Notes: a model not told the origin generated them from the letters alone. 64,000 nt of DNA from RGIG5612 sp045627365 (GCA_045627365.1 JAZQNN010000016.1:17905-81904); one strand, 5' to 3'. Counted from the stretch's first letter, positions 35,004-45,028 are shown. Numbers and translations are program-made.

Positions 35004-38000
35004 ATGGAAAAGAACAGAATTCATCCTGTCAAATGCGGCAAGGGAATTAGAATGAGTTTTTCCAGTCAGGAAGATGTCCTTGAGATGCCTAATCTGATTG
35101 AAATTCAGAAAGCCTCGTATGATTGGTTTATCAGCGACGGACTTAAAGAGGCCTTCAGTGACTTATCTCCGATTGAAGACTTTAACCAGAGTCTGAGCCT
35201 GGAATTTGTTGATTTCAGAATAGCTTATGACGACATTAAGTACACCATCGATGAATGTAAGGAACGTGACGCGACATTTGCGGCTCCTTTGAAAGTCGTT
35301 GTCCGCCTCAACAATAAGGAGACCGGCGAGATCTCAGAGCATGAGATCTTCATGGGCGATATTCCTCTGATGACAGAGACCGGTACATTTGTTATCAACG
35401 GCGCTGAGCGTGTTATCGTATCTCAGCTCGTAAGATCACCGGGCATCTACTTCACAATGTCACACGATAAATTAGGCAAAGAGCTCTATGCTTGCAGCGT
35501 TATCCCTAACAGAGGCGCATGGCTTGAGTACGAGACTGACCCTAATGACGTATATTATGTTCATGCCGACAAGGCAAGAAAGGTTCCTGTAACCGTTCTT
35601 ATCAGAGCAATGGGCATCGGTACCAACGAAGAGATCATAGATGTATTCGGCGATGAGCCGAAGCTCAGAGCATGCTTCGAGAAGGATACCAAGAAGAGCT
35701 ATCAGGAAGGTATCCTGGAACTGTACAGCAAGCTGCGTCCGGGCGAGCCTCTGCAGCTTGAAAACGCAGAGAGCCTTATCACATCCATGTTCTTCGACAG
35801 CAAGCGTTACGACCTGGCAAGAGTAGGTCGTTACAAGTTCAACAAGAAGCTTGCATACCGCGGAAGAATTATCGGCCAGACACTGGCTGAGGACGTAATC
35901 AGCGCAGCAACCGGTGAGCTTATCGCTTCAGCCGGCGATGTAGTTGATGAGAAGCTCTGCGAGAGCATCCAGAACGGTGCAGTTCCGTCTGTATCCATCA
36001 AGGGTGAAGACAGAGTTGTTAAAGTCCTTTCCAACATGATGGTTGACATTACCGAGTACATCAAGCTCAAAGACAGCGAGATGAAGGAACTCGGTCTTGG
36101 AGAGAAGGAAGTTTACTGGCCTGCACTCAGCAAGATCCTTGAAGAGAACAGCAAAAAGGCTGACCGCAAGGAAGCTATTGCCAAGAGCATCCACGAACTT
36201 ATTCCGAAGCACATCACCAAGGAAGATATCCTTGCAAGCATTTCATACGGCCTGAACCTTGAGTCCAGACTCGGTACGCTTGATGACATTGACCATCTGG
36301 GCAACCGTCGTATCAGAAGCGTCGGAGAACTTCTTCAGAACCAGTACAGAGTCGGCCTTTCCAGAATGGAGAGAGTTGTTCACGAGAGAATGCAGACTCA
36401 GGATCTCGATACTGTAACTCCGCAGTCTCTGATAAACATCAAGCCGATCACAGCAGCTGTAAGAGAGTTCTTCGGAAGCTCCCAGCTGTCACAGTTCATG
36501 GATCAGTGCAACCCGCTGTCCGAACTTACAAATAAGAGACGTCTTTCAGCTTTGGGACCTGGCGGTCTGACAAGAGATCGTGCCGGATTCGAAGTTCGAG
36601 ACGTTCACTATACGCATTACGGACGTATGTGCCCGATCGAGACTCCTGAAGGCCCGAACATCGGTCTTATCAACTCACTGGCATCATACGCAAGAGTTAA
36701 CAAATACGGCTTCGTAGAGGCTCCTTACAGAAAGATCGATAAGAAGGATCCTGAGAATCCTGTAGTAACCGATGAGGTTATCTACATGACAGCCGATGAA
36801 GAAGATAAGTACAAAGTAGCGCAGGCAAATGCCCAGCTCGACGCTGACGGACATTTCGTAAAGAACACCGTTGCCGGCCGTTACAAAGATGAGACAAGTG
36901 AATATCCGATCACCGAGATCGACCTTATGGACGTATCCCCGAGAATGGTATTCTCCGCTGCTACATCACTTATCCCGTTCCTGGAGAACGACGACGCGAA
37001 CAGAGCCCTGATGGGATCTAACATGCAGCGTCAGGCAGTTCCGCTTGTTTCCACAGAGGCTCCTGTTGTAGGAACCGGTATGGAAGCCAAGACCGCTAAG
37101 GACTCAGGTGTCTGCATCGTAGCCAAGAAGGGCGGCGTTGTTGAGCACGTTTCCGCAAGCGAGATCGGCATCAGGGGCGATGACGGAATCTACGACGTAT
37201 ACAAAGTAGCTAAGTTCTGCAGAAGCAACCAGAGCAACTGCTACAACCAGAGACCTATCGTTGACAAGGGTGAAAGGATCGAAGCCGGCCAGATCATTGC
37301 CGACGGCGCTTCTACCTCAGGCGGCGAGCTTGCACTTGGTAAGAACCCTCTTATCGGTTTCATGACCTGGGAAGGTTACAACTACGAGGATGCTGTTCTT
37401 ATCAGCGAGCGTCTTGTAAGAGATGATGTTTACACATCTATCCATATTGAGCGTTACGAGATCGAGTCAAGAGACACCAAGCTTGGCCAGGAAGAGATTA
37501 CCAGAGACGTTCCGGGCGTAGGCGATGAAGCCCTCAAGAACCTTGATGACAACGGAATCATCCGCATCGGTGCAGAAGTTCGTGCCGGCGATATCCTTGT
37601 TGGTAAGGTAACTCCTAAGGGAGAGCAGGAGCTCACACCGGAAGCAAGACTTCTTAATGCGATCTTCGGTGAGAAGGCAAGAGAAGTTCGTGATACTTCC
37701 CTTAAGGTTCCACACGGCCAGTACGGTATCGTTGTTGACGCTAAAGTATTTACCAGAGAAAACGGCGACGAGCTGAGCCCTGGCGTTAACCAGTCAGTTC
37801 GCGTATATGTTGCTCAGAAGAGAAAGATCTCTGTTGGTGACAAGATGGCCGGACGTCACGGTAACAAGGGTGTTGTAAGCCGCGTTCTTCCGATCGAAGA
37901 TATGCCGTTCCTTCCGAACGGACGTCCGCTTGATATCGTGCTCAATCCTCTGGGCGTACCAAGCCGTATGAATATCGGACAGGTACTTGAGACACACCTT

Positions 38001-38888
38001 TCACTGGCAGCTAAGGCTCTCGGATTCAACATCGCAACACCGGTATTTGACGGCGCAGGCGAGATTGATATCCTTGAGACCCTGGATATGGCAAATGACT
38101 ACGTAAACGGCGAGTGGGATGACTTCAAGAAGAAGTACGGCAAGTCCCTCAAGCCTGAAATACTTGAATATCTCGAGGATAACCTTGACCACCGTGCAGA
38201 GTGGAAGGGAGTTCCGATCAACAGAGACGGTAAGGTACAGCTTCGCGACGGCCGTACAGGCGAGTTCTTCGATGCACCTGTTACTATCGGTTTCATGCAT
38301 TACCTGAAGCTCCACCATCTGGTTGACGACAAGATCCATGCCCGTTCGATCGGACCTTACTCTCTGGTTACTCAGCAGCCTCTGGGCGGCAAAGCTCAGT
38401 TCGGCGGACAGAGATTTGGTGAGATGGAAGTTTGGGCCCTCGAGGCATATGGCGCAGCATATACACTTCAGGAGATCCTGACAGTTAAGTCTGACGACGT
38501 TGTCGGCCGTGTAAGCACTTACGGTGCTATCACCAAGGGCGAGAACATTCCTGAGGCAGGCACACCTGAGTCATTCAAGGTCCTTGTTAAGGAACTTCAG
38601 GCTCTGGCTCTTGATATCAGAGTTCTCGATGAGGATGACAACGAGGTTAAGCTTCCTGAGTACTCAGAGTACGGCGAGACCAACTACAACGTAATGATTT
38701 CTCAGAACAACTACAAAGCCAAGGAAAACTACAATGCGCACGGATTCTCCACTAAGGAATTTGTAGACGGAGAATTAGAGTACACGTCAGATGATGGCTA
38801 TACTGAAAACGATGAAGAAGATGAGTTCGATAATGATTTTGACCGTGAACCGACGGCTGAAGATCTGGCAGAACTTGTAAGAGAGTAG
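35004..38888 (+). CDS. rpoB: RNA polymerase beta subunit RpoB
   Basis: Catalytic core subunit, 1294 aa, full length for Bacillota. The rifampicin-site cluster reads GSSQLSQFMDQCNPLSELTN then KRRLSALGPGG. Against E. coli numbering Asp516 (here Asp500) and Ser531 are kept, but His526 is Asn (codon AAT at 36531, residue 510) and Asn518 is Cys. The active-site region KMAGRHGNKGVVS and the C-terminal GGQRFGEMEVWALEAYGA are intact. The C-terminal tail is acidic. AAAGGAGTG lies eight bases before the ATG. It forms a two-gene operon with rpoC and is separated from rplL by about 24.5 kb. Confidence 0.98.
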   Translation: MEKNRIHPVKCGKGIRMSFSSQEDVLEMPNLIEIQKASYDWFISDGLKEAFSDLSPIEDFNQSLSLEFVDFRIAYDDIKYTIDECKERDATFAAPLKVVVRLNNKETGEISEHEIFMGDIPLMTETGTFVINGAERVIVSQLVRSPGIYFTMSHDKLGKELYACSVIPNRGAWLEYETDPNDVYYVHADKARKVPVTVLIRAMGIGTNEEIIDVFGDEPKLRACFEKDTKKSYQEGILELYSKLRPGEPLQLENAESLITSMFFDSKRYDLARVGRYKFNKKLAYRGRIIGQTLAEDVISAATGELIASAGDVVDEKLCESIQNGAVPSVSIKGEDRVVKVLSNMMVDITEYIKLKDSEMKELGLGEKEVYWPALSKILEENSKKADRKEAIAKSIHELIPKHITKEDILASISYGLNLESRLGTLDDIDHLGNRRIRSVGELLQNQYRVGLSRMERVVHERMQTQDLDTVTPQSLINIKPITAAVREFFGSSQLSQFMDQCNPLSELTNKRRLSALGPGGLTRDRAGFEVRDVHYTHYGRMCPIETPEGPNIGLINSLASYARVNKYGFVEAPYRKIDKKDPENPVVTDEVIYMTADEEDKYKVAQANAQLDADGHFVKNTVAGRYKDETSEYPITEIDLMDVSPRMVFSAATSLIPFLENDDANRALMGSNMQRQAVPLVSTEAPVVGTGMEAKTAKDSGVCIVAKKGGVVEHVSASEIGIRGDDGIYDVYKVAKFCRSNQSNCYNQRPIVDKGERIEAGQIIADGASTSGGELALGKNPLIGFMTWEGYNYEDAVLISERLVRDDVYTSIHIERYEIESRDTKLGQEEITRDVPGVGDEALKNLDDNGIIRIGAEVRAGDILVGKVTPKGEQELTPEARLLNAIFGEKAREVRDTSLKVPHGQYGIVVDAKVFTRENGDELSPGVNQSVRVYVAQKRKISVGDKMAGRHGNKGVVSRVLPIEDMPFLPNGRPLDIVLNPLGVPSRMNIGQVLETHLSLAAKALGFNIATPVFDGAGEIDILETLDMANDYVNGEWDDFKKKYGKSLKPEILEYLEDNLDHRAEWKGVPINRDGKVQLRDGRTGEFFDAPVTIGFMHYLKLHHLVDDKIHARSIGPYSLVTQQPLGGKAQFGGQRFGEMEVWALEAYGAAYTLQEILTVKSDDVVGRVSTYGAITKGENIPEAGTPESFKVLVKELQALALDIRVLDEDDNEVKLPEYSEYGETNYNVMISQNNYKAKENYNAHGFSTKEFVDGELEYTSDDGYTENDEEDEFDNDFDREPTAEDLAELVRE

Positions 38889-38901
38889 GAGGGGTAAGTT
38901 A

Positions 38902-41900
38902 ATGGCACAAATGACAGAGAATACATATGAGCCGGTAGCATTTGACAAGATCCGTATAGGTCTTGCCAGTCCCGACAAAATCAGAGAGTGGTCATATGGT
39001 GAGGTTACCAAGCCTGAGACGATCAACTACAGAACCTTAAAGCCTGAGAAGGACGGCCTCTTCTGCGAGAAGATCTTCGGACCGAGCAAAGACTGGGAAT
39101 GCCACTGCGGCAAATACAAAAAGATCAGATATAAGGGCCTTGTCTGCGACAGATGCGGTGTTGAGATCACCAAGGCATCCGTACGTCGTGAGCGTATGGG
39201 CAGCATCGAGCTGGCAGCTCCGGTATCACATATCTGGTACTTCAAGGGAATCCCTTCACGCATGGGCCTGATGCTGGACATTTCTCCTAAGGCACTTGAG
39301 AAGGTACTTTACTTTGCAAATTATATCGTTCTTGATCCGGGCGAGACTGATCTTCAGTTCAAGCAGGTCATCTCAGAGCAGGAGTATGTTTCAGCTCTTG
39401 AGAGAAACGAAGCTGTTAAGGACACCCTCCGCGTAGGCATGGGCGCAGAAGCTATCGATGAGCTCCTGAGCGCAATCGACCTTGACGTGATGGCTGAAGA
39501 CCTCAAGAATCAGATGGAGACAGCTAACGGCCAGAAGAAGACCAAACTTATCAAGAGGATCGAAGTTGTTGAAGCTTTCAAGAAGAGCGGCAACAGACCT
39601 GAATGGATGATCCTGAAGGTCCTTCCGGTAATTCCTCCGGATCTTCGTCCTATGGTTCAGCTTGACGGCGGAAGATTTGTTACATCTGACCTTAATGACC
39701 TTTACAGAAGAATAATCAACAGAAATAACCGTCTGCGCAAACTCCTTGAGCTCGGCGCTCCAAGCATCATCGTTCGCAACGAGAAGAGAATGCTCCAGGA
39801 AGCAGTTGACGCGCTCATCGATAACGGCAGACGCGGACGTCCTGTAACAGGGCCTGCCGGCAGATCACTGAAGTCACTTTCAGATATGCTTAAAGGTAAG
39901 CAGGGACGTTTCCGTCAGAACCTTCTGGGCAAACGTGTTGACTACTCAGGACGTTCAGTTATCGTAGTCGGACCGGAACTTAAGATTTACCAGTGCGGCC
40001 TGCCTAAGGAAATGGCAGTCGAACTGTTCAAGCCTTTCGTAATGAAGAAACTCGTAGATTACGAAAAGGCCAACAATATCAAACAGGCCAAGAAGATGGT
40101 CGACAGACTTCAGAATGAGGTTTGGGACGTGCTCGAGGAAGTTATCAAGGAGCATCCTGTAATGCTTAACCGTGCACCGACACTGCACAGACTCGGTATC
40201 CAGGCATTTGAACCGATCCTTGTTGAAGGACGTGCTATCAGACTTCATCCTCTGGTATGTACAGCGTATAACGCCGACTTCGACGGTGACCAGATGGCAG
40301 CGCATCTGCCTCTTAGCGTAGAAGCTCAGGCAGAGTGTCGTTTCCTGATGCTTTCACCGAACAACCTTCTGAGCCCGTCAGACGGTGGCCCGATCGCCGT
40401 TCCTACACAGGATATGGTTCTCGGTATTTACTATCTGACACAGCAGCGTGAAGGCGAGCCGGGCGAGGGAAGAGCATTCAAGAACATGAATGAAGCTATC
40501 CTTGCATACGAGAACAAGCAGATCACCCTGCAGAGCAAGATCAAAGTTCGTATCCAGAGACCTCTTCCTGATGGCAACACCATCACCGGAATTATCGATA
40601 CTTCACTCGGAAGACTGTTCTTCAACGAAGTTATTCCGCAGGATCTTGGCTTTGTAAAACGTGAGTGCGATGAGGATTATCTGAAGCTTGAAATTGATGA
40701 ACTCGTTAATAAGAAGATGCTTAAGAAGATCCTTGACAAGGTCATCAACAAGCATGGCGCAACTGTAACCGCTGAGGTTCTTGACAGCATCAAGAGCATG
40801 GGTTACAAGTACTCGACCAAGGCTGCGTTCACCGTATCCATGGCCGATATTAAGGTTCCTAAGGAGAAGGCTGAGATCATCAAGCAGACCGAGCAGACCG
40901 TTGAGGAGATCCAGGAAGCTTACAGAATGGGTCTTGCAACTGAGGATGAGCGTTACAAGCAGGTAACCGACATCTGGGACAAGACAGATAAGCAGATCAA
41001 GGAAATCCTGATGGAGACCATGAAGACTCAGGATAAGTACAACAACATCTACATGATGGCTGACTCCGGAGCCCGTGGTAGTGATCAGCAGATCAAACAG
41101 CTGGCCGGCATGCGTGGACTTATGGCCGATACAACAGGTCGTACAATCGAATTGCCTATCAAGTCAAACTTCCGTGAAGGTCTGGACGTATTGGAGTACT
41201 TCATTTCCGCCCATGGCGCACGTAAGGGACTTTCAGATACAGCACTTCGTACTGCCGACTCTGGTTACCTTACACGTCGTCTGGTTGACGTTTCTCAGGA
41301 ACTTATTATCAACCAGGTTGACTGCTGCGAAGGCGAAGACGAGATCCCATACGAGGAAGTTGCAGCATTCACTCAGGGTGAAGACGGCAAAGAAGTTATC
41401 GAGAGCCTGATTGACCGTATCCGCGGCCGTTATGCAGCAGTTGATATTTATGACAATGATGGCAAGCTGATCGTAGCTAAGAACTGCATGATCACTCCGT
41501 CACGTGCGGATGAGATCATCGCTGCCGGTATCGAGAAGGTCAAGATCAGGTCTATCCTGACCTGCCGCTCAGAGAACGGTATTTGCTCTAAGTGCTATGG
41601 CGCAAACCTTGCAACAGGCCAGCCTGTTCAGGTAGGAGAAGCAGTCGGGATCATCGCTGCACAGTCTATCGGTGAGCCTGGTACACAGCTTACAATGAGA
41701 ACCTTCCACACCGGTGGTGTAGCAGGTGGAGATATTACACAGGGTCTTCCTCGTGTAGAGGAGCTTTTCGAGGCAAGAAAGCCTAAGGGCGTTGCAATCA
41801 TTTCTGAATTTGACGGCGAGGCAGAAGTACGCGAGAACAAGAACAAGACCGAGGTTGTAGTTACAAGCGAAGACGGCAAGGAGAAGGCATACCTCATTCC

Positions 41901-42711
41901 TTACGGCGCTAAGATCGTTAAGAAGATCATGGTTGCCCGTGACGAGGCTGTATCAGCCGGATCAGATGCCAAGGCTTCAGTTCATATCGAGGCAGGCGAG
42001 AGAATCACAGAAGGTTCAATCAACCCGCATGATATCATGAAGATTCAGGATGTTAAGGCCGTTCAGGACTACATCATGAAGGAAGTTCAGATACCTTACA
42101 GAATGCAGGGCGTTGATATCAACGACAAGCACATTGAGGTCATCGTTCGCCAGATGCTTCGCAGGATCAGGATCGAGAACGCCGGCGACAGCGAGTTCCT
42201 TCCGGGCACAACAACGAACATTGCAGAGTTCGAGCGTGTCAACAAGAAGCTCGTTGAAGAAGGCAAGGAGCCTGCAACCGGAAAACGTATAGTTCTCGGT
42301 ATCACCAAGGCTTCACTGGCAACCAACTCCTTCCTGTCGGCAGCATCATTCCAGGAGACCACCAAGGTTCTTACCGATGCAGCTATCAACGGCAAGGTTG
42401 ACCCATTGATCGGCCTTAAGGAGAACGTAATTATCGGTAAGCTGATCCCTGCAGGAACAGGTATGAAGCGTTATCGTCAGGTTAAGCTCAATACAGACGA
42501 ACTGATCGCTCAGAAGAAGGCTGAAGAAGCTGCAAGAAGAGCAGAGGAAGAGGCTGCAAGAGCTGCACTGGCAGCAGAAGCCGGCGAGGACATGATGGAA
42601 GACGAAGAGCTTTCAGAAGAATACGCTGACATCGCAGAAACCTACGCAGATTTCATCAAGGATGGCTTCGAAGAAACTGAAGAAGTAACAGAAAGCTTCG
42701 ACGGAGAATAA
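38902..42711 (+). CDS. rpoC: RNA polymerase beta' subunit RpoC
   Basis: Catalytic core subunit, 1269 aa. N-terminal zinc ribbon (CHCGKYKKIRYKGLVCDRCG), the Mg-binding NADFDGDQMA (about residue 455), the bridge/trigger helices and a second Cys cluster (CRSENGICSKCYG) are visible. The C-terminal 60 residues form an Ala/Glu-rich helical then acidic tail. GGAGGGG precedes the ATG; 13 bp after rpoB. Confidence 0.98.
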   Translation: MAQMTENTYEPVAFDKIRIGLASPDKIREWSYGEVTKPETINYRTLKPEKDGLFCEKIFGPSKDWECHCGKYKKIRYKGLVCDRCGVEITKASVRRERMGSIELAAPVSHIWYFKGIPSRMGLMLDISPKALEKVLYFANYIVLDPGETDLQFKQVISEQEYVSALERNEAVKDTLRVGMGAEAIDELLSAIDLDVMAEDLKNQMETANGQKKTKLIKRIEVVEAFKKSGNRPEWMILKVLPVIPPDLRPMVQLDGGRFVTSDLNDLYRRIINRNNRLRKLLELGAPSIIVRNEKRMLQEAVDALIDNGRRGRPVTGPAGRSLKSLSDMLKGKQGRFRQNLLGKRVDYSGRSVIVVGPELKIYQCGLPKEMAVELFKPFVMKKLVDYEKANNIKQAKKMVDRLQNEVWDVLEEVIKEHPVMLNRAPTLHRLGIQAFEPILVEGRAIRLHPLVCTAYNADFDGDQMAAHLPLSVEAQAECRFLMLSPNNLLSPSDGGPIAVPTQDMVLGIYYLTQQREGEPGEGRAFKNMNEAILAYENKQITLQSKIKVRIQRPLPDGNTITGIIDTSLGRLFFNEVIPQDLGFVKRECDEDYLKLEIDELVNKKMLKKILDKVINKHGATVTAEVLDSIKSMGYKYSTKAAFTVSMADIKVPKEKAEIIKQTEQTVEEIQEAYRMGLATEDERYKQVTDIWDKTDKQIKEILMETMKTQDKYNNIYMMADSGARGSDQQIKQLAGMRGLMADTTGRTIELPIKSNFREGLDVLEYFISAHGARKGLSDTALRTADSGYLTRRLVDVSQELIINQVDCCEGEDEIPYEEVAAFTQGEDGKEVIESLIDRIRGRYAAVDIYDNDGKLIVAKNCMITPSRADEIIAAGIEKVKIRSILTCRSENGICSKCYGANLATGQPVQVGEAVGIIAAQSIGEPGTQLTMRTFHTGGVAGGDITQGLPRVEELFEARKPKGVAIISEFDGEAEVRENKNKTEVVVTSEDGKEKAYLIPYGAKIVKKIMVARDEAVSAGSDAKASVHIEAGERITEGSINPHDIMKIQDVKAVQDYIMKEVQIPYRMQGVDINDKHIEVIVRQMLRRIRIENAGDSEFLPGTTTNIAEFERVNKKLVEEGKEPATGKRIVLGITKASLATNSFLSAASFQETTKVLTDAAINGKVDPLIGLKENVIIGKLIPAGTGMKRYRQVKLNTDELIAQKKAEEAARRAEEEAARAALAAEAGEDMMEDEELSEEYADIAETYADFIKDGFEETEEVTESFDGE

Positions 42712-42738
42712 TCTCTAAATGAATAAGTAAACCGAAAG

Positions 42739-42770
42739 GCGCCCGGTGAGAACCGGGCGCTGATTTTTTT
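42739..42770 (+). terminator. Terminator of rpoB-rpoC
   Basis: GCGCCCGGT-GAGA-ACCGGGCGC followed by TGATTTTTTT. Perfect nine-pair stem with a long T-run. Confidence 0.95.
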
Positions 42771-42771
42771 A

Positions 42772-43304
42772 TGGAGCTTGTTTTTTTCGTGCTATCTTCA
42801 ATTTGAGGGACGTCTGATCGTCAGAAAAACGTCCAAATTTCCAAAAGAGAAAAATTTACTCATTTTAGTGCATTTGCAGGCCTGCCATTTCTCCGATTTT
42901 TCGTCAGGTTCGTAGAAAACGTAACAATGTTACCAATTTGGCGTAAAACAGGCATAAAAGATGTTATATTTGCAAATTAATTGGTTCCCGGAGGGAGCCT
43001 GCTTCGAAAGGACTCAAAAACGCGGAGAAAAAAACTTCCAGCAAACCCACTAGATTCGTCGGATTTTTCTCTTTTGAGAAAAATGACGTTTTTTAGTTCA
43101 ACGCTATGCCTGAATCCAACTCAAAAAAACTTCAAAAGGCAAAACGCTCCACGAAGAATGTTTCTTAACAAACATCGCACGAATGTGCAAAAATAAGTAC
43201 AACCAGAACGACTGGGAATATCACACATACAAGTATTTGCGAAGCGACGATGAACAGCTTGATAAGGGAGAAAACGGAAAATCGCAGTAAAACGATGCTG
43301 TATC
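42772..43304. other. AT-rich gap before the riboswitch, mostly unexplained
   Basis: More than 500 bp with no recognisable gene. It contains a 13-bp dyad GTAAC-AAT-GTTAC (42921-42933), a hairpin GGTTCCC-GGA-GGGAGCC (42983-42999) about 20 bp after a TTATAT element, and a stem TTTTTCTC-TTTT-GAGAAAAA near 43062-43081 followed by a T-rich stretch. A short transcript from about 42980 to 43095 is possible but unproven. A 35-codon frame lies at its right end. Confidence 0.35.
43183..43290 (+). CDS. Possible 35-aa small protein
   Basis: An ATG frame encoding MCKNKYNQNDWEYHTYKYL and a polar, charged C-terminus before TAA. The composition (Trp, Tyr, Asp, Glu, Lys rich) is not like random AT-rich DNA, and the frame stays open upstream to 43114 without another ATG. 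No good ribosome binding site is visible, so it could equally be a gene remnant. Function unknown. Confidence 0.2.
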   Translation: MCKNKYNQNDWEYHTYKYLRSDDEQLDKGENGKSQ

Positions 43305-43333
43305 TTTACTTTTACGGCAGTGTGGTTTATAAT
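43305..43333 (+). promoter_or_regulatory. Promoter for the FMN riboswitch-ribU transcript
   Basis: TTTACT (43305-43310), 17-bp spacer, TATAAT (43328-43333), ending about seven bases before the riboswitch. Confidence 0.75.
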
Positions 43334-43339
43334 ACAGGA

Positions 43340-43455
43340 TGTTTCAGGGCGGGGTGCGATTCCCCACCGGCAGTATAGTCTGCGAACCCTCGATGGGCCG
43401 ACCGGGTGAGATTCCCGGACCGACGGTAAAGTCCGGATGGAAGAAACTTTCTGTG
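43340..43455 (+). ncRNA. FMN riboswitch (RFN element)
   Basis: All conserved blocks of the six-helix RFN fold appear in order: TTTCAGGGCGGGGTG, GATTCCCCACCGGC, CTGCGAACCC, GACCGGGTGAGATTCCCG and GTCCGGATGGAAGAAACT. It senses flavin mononucleotide and, with the terminator that follows, shuts off ribU when flavin is plentiful. Confidence 0.96.
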
Positions 43456-43470
43456 AAGGCGTTTATTCAT

Positions 43471-43503
43471 GAGCCCCGAGACGTATGTTTCGGGGCTTTT
43501 TGT
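43471..43503 (+). terminator. Riboswitch-controlled terminator
   Basis: AGCCCCGAGAC pairs with GTTTCGGGGCT, followed by TTTTTG. It lies about 15 bases past the riboswitch and before ribU, the arrangement of a transcriptional-off switch. Confidence 0.9.
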
Positions 43504-43527
43504 ATATATGGAGGCAGTTTTTTAGAA

Positions 43528-44094
43528 ATGAAAGGTCAGAAATTAACAACAAATTTATTAGTTAGAATGGCGATGCTGGTAGCGGTTTCGGTGGTGCTGG
43601 TGCTTCTGGTGCACTTTCCGATCTTCCCGGCTGTTCCTTTCCTGGAGTATGATCCGGCGGATATTCCGATTCTTATAGGTACGCTGGCATACGGACCTCT
43701 TGTCGGCATAATTCTGACCGTTGTCACCGCATTTATTCAGGGTTTTACCGTCAGTGCCGGAAGCGGTATTTATGGCGTGATAATGCATATTGTGGCGACA
43801 GGAGCGCTGACTTTGTGTGCGGGACTTATTTATTTCAGGAAAAAGACGAAAAAGAGAGCGATCGCTGCGCTTGGCTGCGGCACGGCCAGCATGGTCGTGG
43901 TAATGTTCTTCGCGAATTTGCTGATCACACCGATTTTTATGCTGGGATCATTAAGCAAAGAAAACGTACAGACGATTCTCACGCTGATGCCGTTCATACT
44001 GCTGTTCAACCTGATCAAGGCTGTTATCAACTCAGTGGTGACATTCTTCCTGTATAAGCGAATCTCACCCTTCCTTCACAGAACCCAGGATTAA
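43528..44094 (+). CDS. ribU: Riboflavin ECF transporter S component
   Basis: Membrane substrate-binding subunit that captures riboflavin and works with shared EcfA/EcfA'/EcfT, which are not in this window. The 188 aa contain about five to six hydrophobic segments and the family region FLEYDPADIPILIGTLAYGP. ATG 43528 is used because longer frames run through the riboswitch; GGAGG ends about 13 bases upstream, a long spacing. A five-codon frame (ATG 43508) ends just before it. Confidence 0.93.
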   Translation: MKGQKLTTNLLVRMAMLVAVSVVLVLLVHFPIFPAVPFLEYDPADIPILIGTLAYGPLVGIILTVVTAFIQGFTVSAGSGIYGVIMHIVATGALTLCAGLIYFRKKTKKRAIAALGCGTASMVVVMFFANLLITPIFMLGSLSKENVQTILTLMPFILLFNLIKAVINSVVTFFLYKRISPFLHRTQD

Positions 44095-44097
44095 TGA

Positions 44098-44122
44098 AAA
44101 GACCGCCTCAAGGCGGTCTTTG
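44098..44122. terminator. Bidirectional terminator
   Basis: AAAGACCGCCTCAAGGCGGTCTTT followed by GTT, an almost perfect palindrome with A-run/T-run flanks, ending both ribU and the convergent SDR gene. Confidence 0.88.
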
Positions 44123-44863
44123 TTATATAAGTTCAAGCATTTCGTTCATGCTTAAGACGCGGCCCGAAATGTCGCAGCCTGAGCGTGCGAGGCATGCGAC
44201 CATACGGCCGACCTCATCGGGGCTGATGACACGGCGGGAGGGCATTATCTTCAGTACATCCTCTATCTCTTCCGGCGTGAAGCCCGCATTCATCGCTGTA
44301 TCTATATATTCACATGCAAGCGCATTGACGCGGATCCCTGAAAAGGCGAGCTCATCGGCCAGTGAAAGCGAGAAGGCGTTGACAGCTCCTTTGCTTGCGC
44401 AGTAGGCACTCTCCATGGCTGCTCCGTGAATTCCCCAATATGACGAGATATTAATGATCGTGCCTGAGTGGCTGTGGAGCATGTGAGGGACCACGCCGCG
44501 GCACATTCGGAAAACACCGCCGATATTGGTGTCCATTATGCGGTCCCACTCAGCGTCGGTGATGTCCTGCACGAGGTTGAAGACGTCGATGCCGGCGTTA
44601 TTTACCAGAACACGGACATCCGACCAGATGCTTTTAAGCTCTTCAAGCGCCCAAAAGTCATTCACATCGCCCGGTTTACTGACATCCACGAGGTATGTGC
44701 GAATGTCAAACCCGGGCCTTTGAGCCATAGCCGCGGTCTCCTTAAGACCTGCCAGATCTTTGGATGAAAGCAGAATTAAATTATAGCCGTCAGCTGCCAG
44801 GGCGAGGGCGATCGAACGCCCGATCCCGCGCGAGGCACCGGTGATTATCGCGTAAGTTTTCAT
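44123..44863 (-). CDS. SDR oxidoreductase, unknown substrate
   Basis: Short-chain dehydrogenase of 246 aa from the ATG at 44863 (MKTYAIITGASRGIG); a longer frame to 44902 adds residues with no family match. TGASRGIG cofactor loop, NNAG, the Ser of INISSYWG and YCASK are all intact. The C-terminus GRVLSMNEMLEL differs from the usual FabG ending. It stands alone opposite the DnaA-box region, so no partner suggests its substrate. Confidence 0.9.
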   Translation of the reverse strand: MKTYAIITGASRGIGRSIALALAADGYNLILLSSKDLAGLKETAAMAQRPGFDIRTYLVDVSKPGDVNDFWALEELKSIWSDVRVLVNNAGIDVFNLVQDITDAEWDRIMDTNIGGVFRMCRGVVPHMLHSHSGTIINISSYWGIHGAAMESAYCASKGAVNAFSLSLADELAFSGIRVNALACEYIDTAMNAGFTPEEIEDVLKIMPSRRVISPDEVGRMVACLARSGCDISGRVLSMNEMLELI

Positions 44864-45028
44864 GCATGTATTGTAACCTTTCAGCCGGCTTTTTTTCAAC
44901 AAAAAAAGCTTCGCGAAATAGAAAAATTCTATTGACAGAATGCGATTTGGTAATACTTAACAAAAATGATTTTTGACAAAAAAAAACATCATAAATCTGC
45001 GTGAATAATCTCTGGTAGCCAAAAAAAG

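Noticed and set aside
42983..43000. tRNA-like element
   Set aside because: The GGTTCCC/GGGAGCC stem has no acceptor, anticodon or T-loop partners; no tRNA was found in the window.
42981..43196. 71-codon TTG frame after rpoC
   Set aside because: Starts inside a hairpin, with a low-complexity basic product and no credible family; the DNA looks non-coding.
43339..43527. Longer N-terminus for RibU
   Set aside because: The extra codons lie across the FMN riboswitch and terminator, so they cannot be coding.
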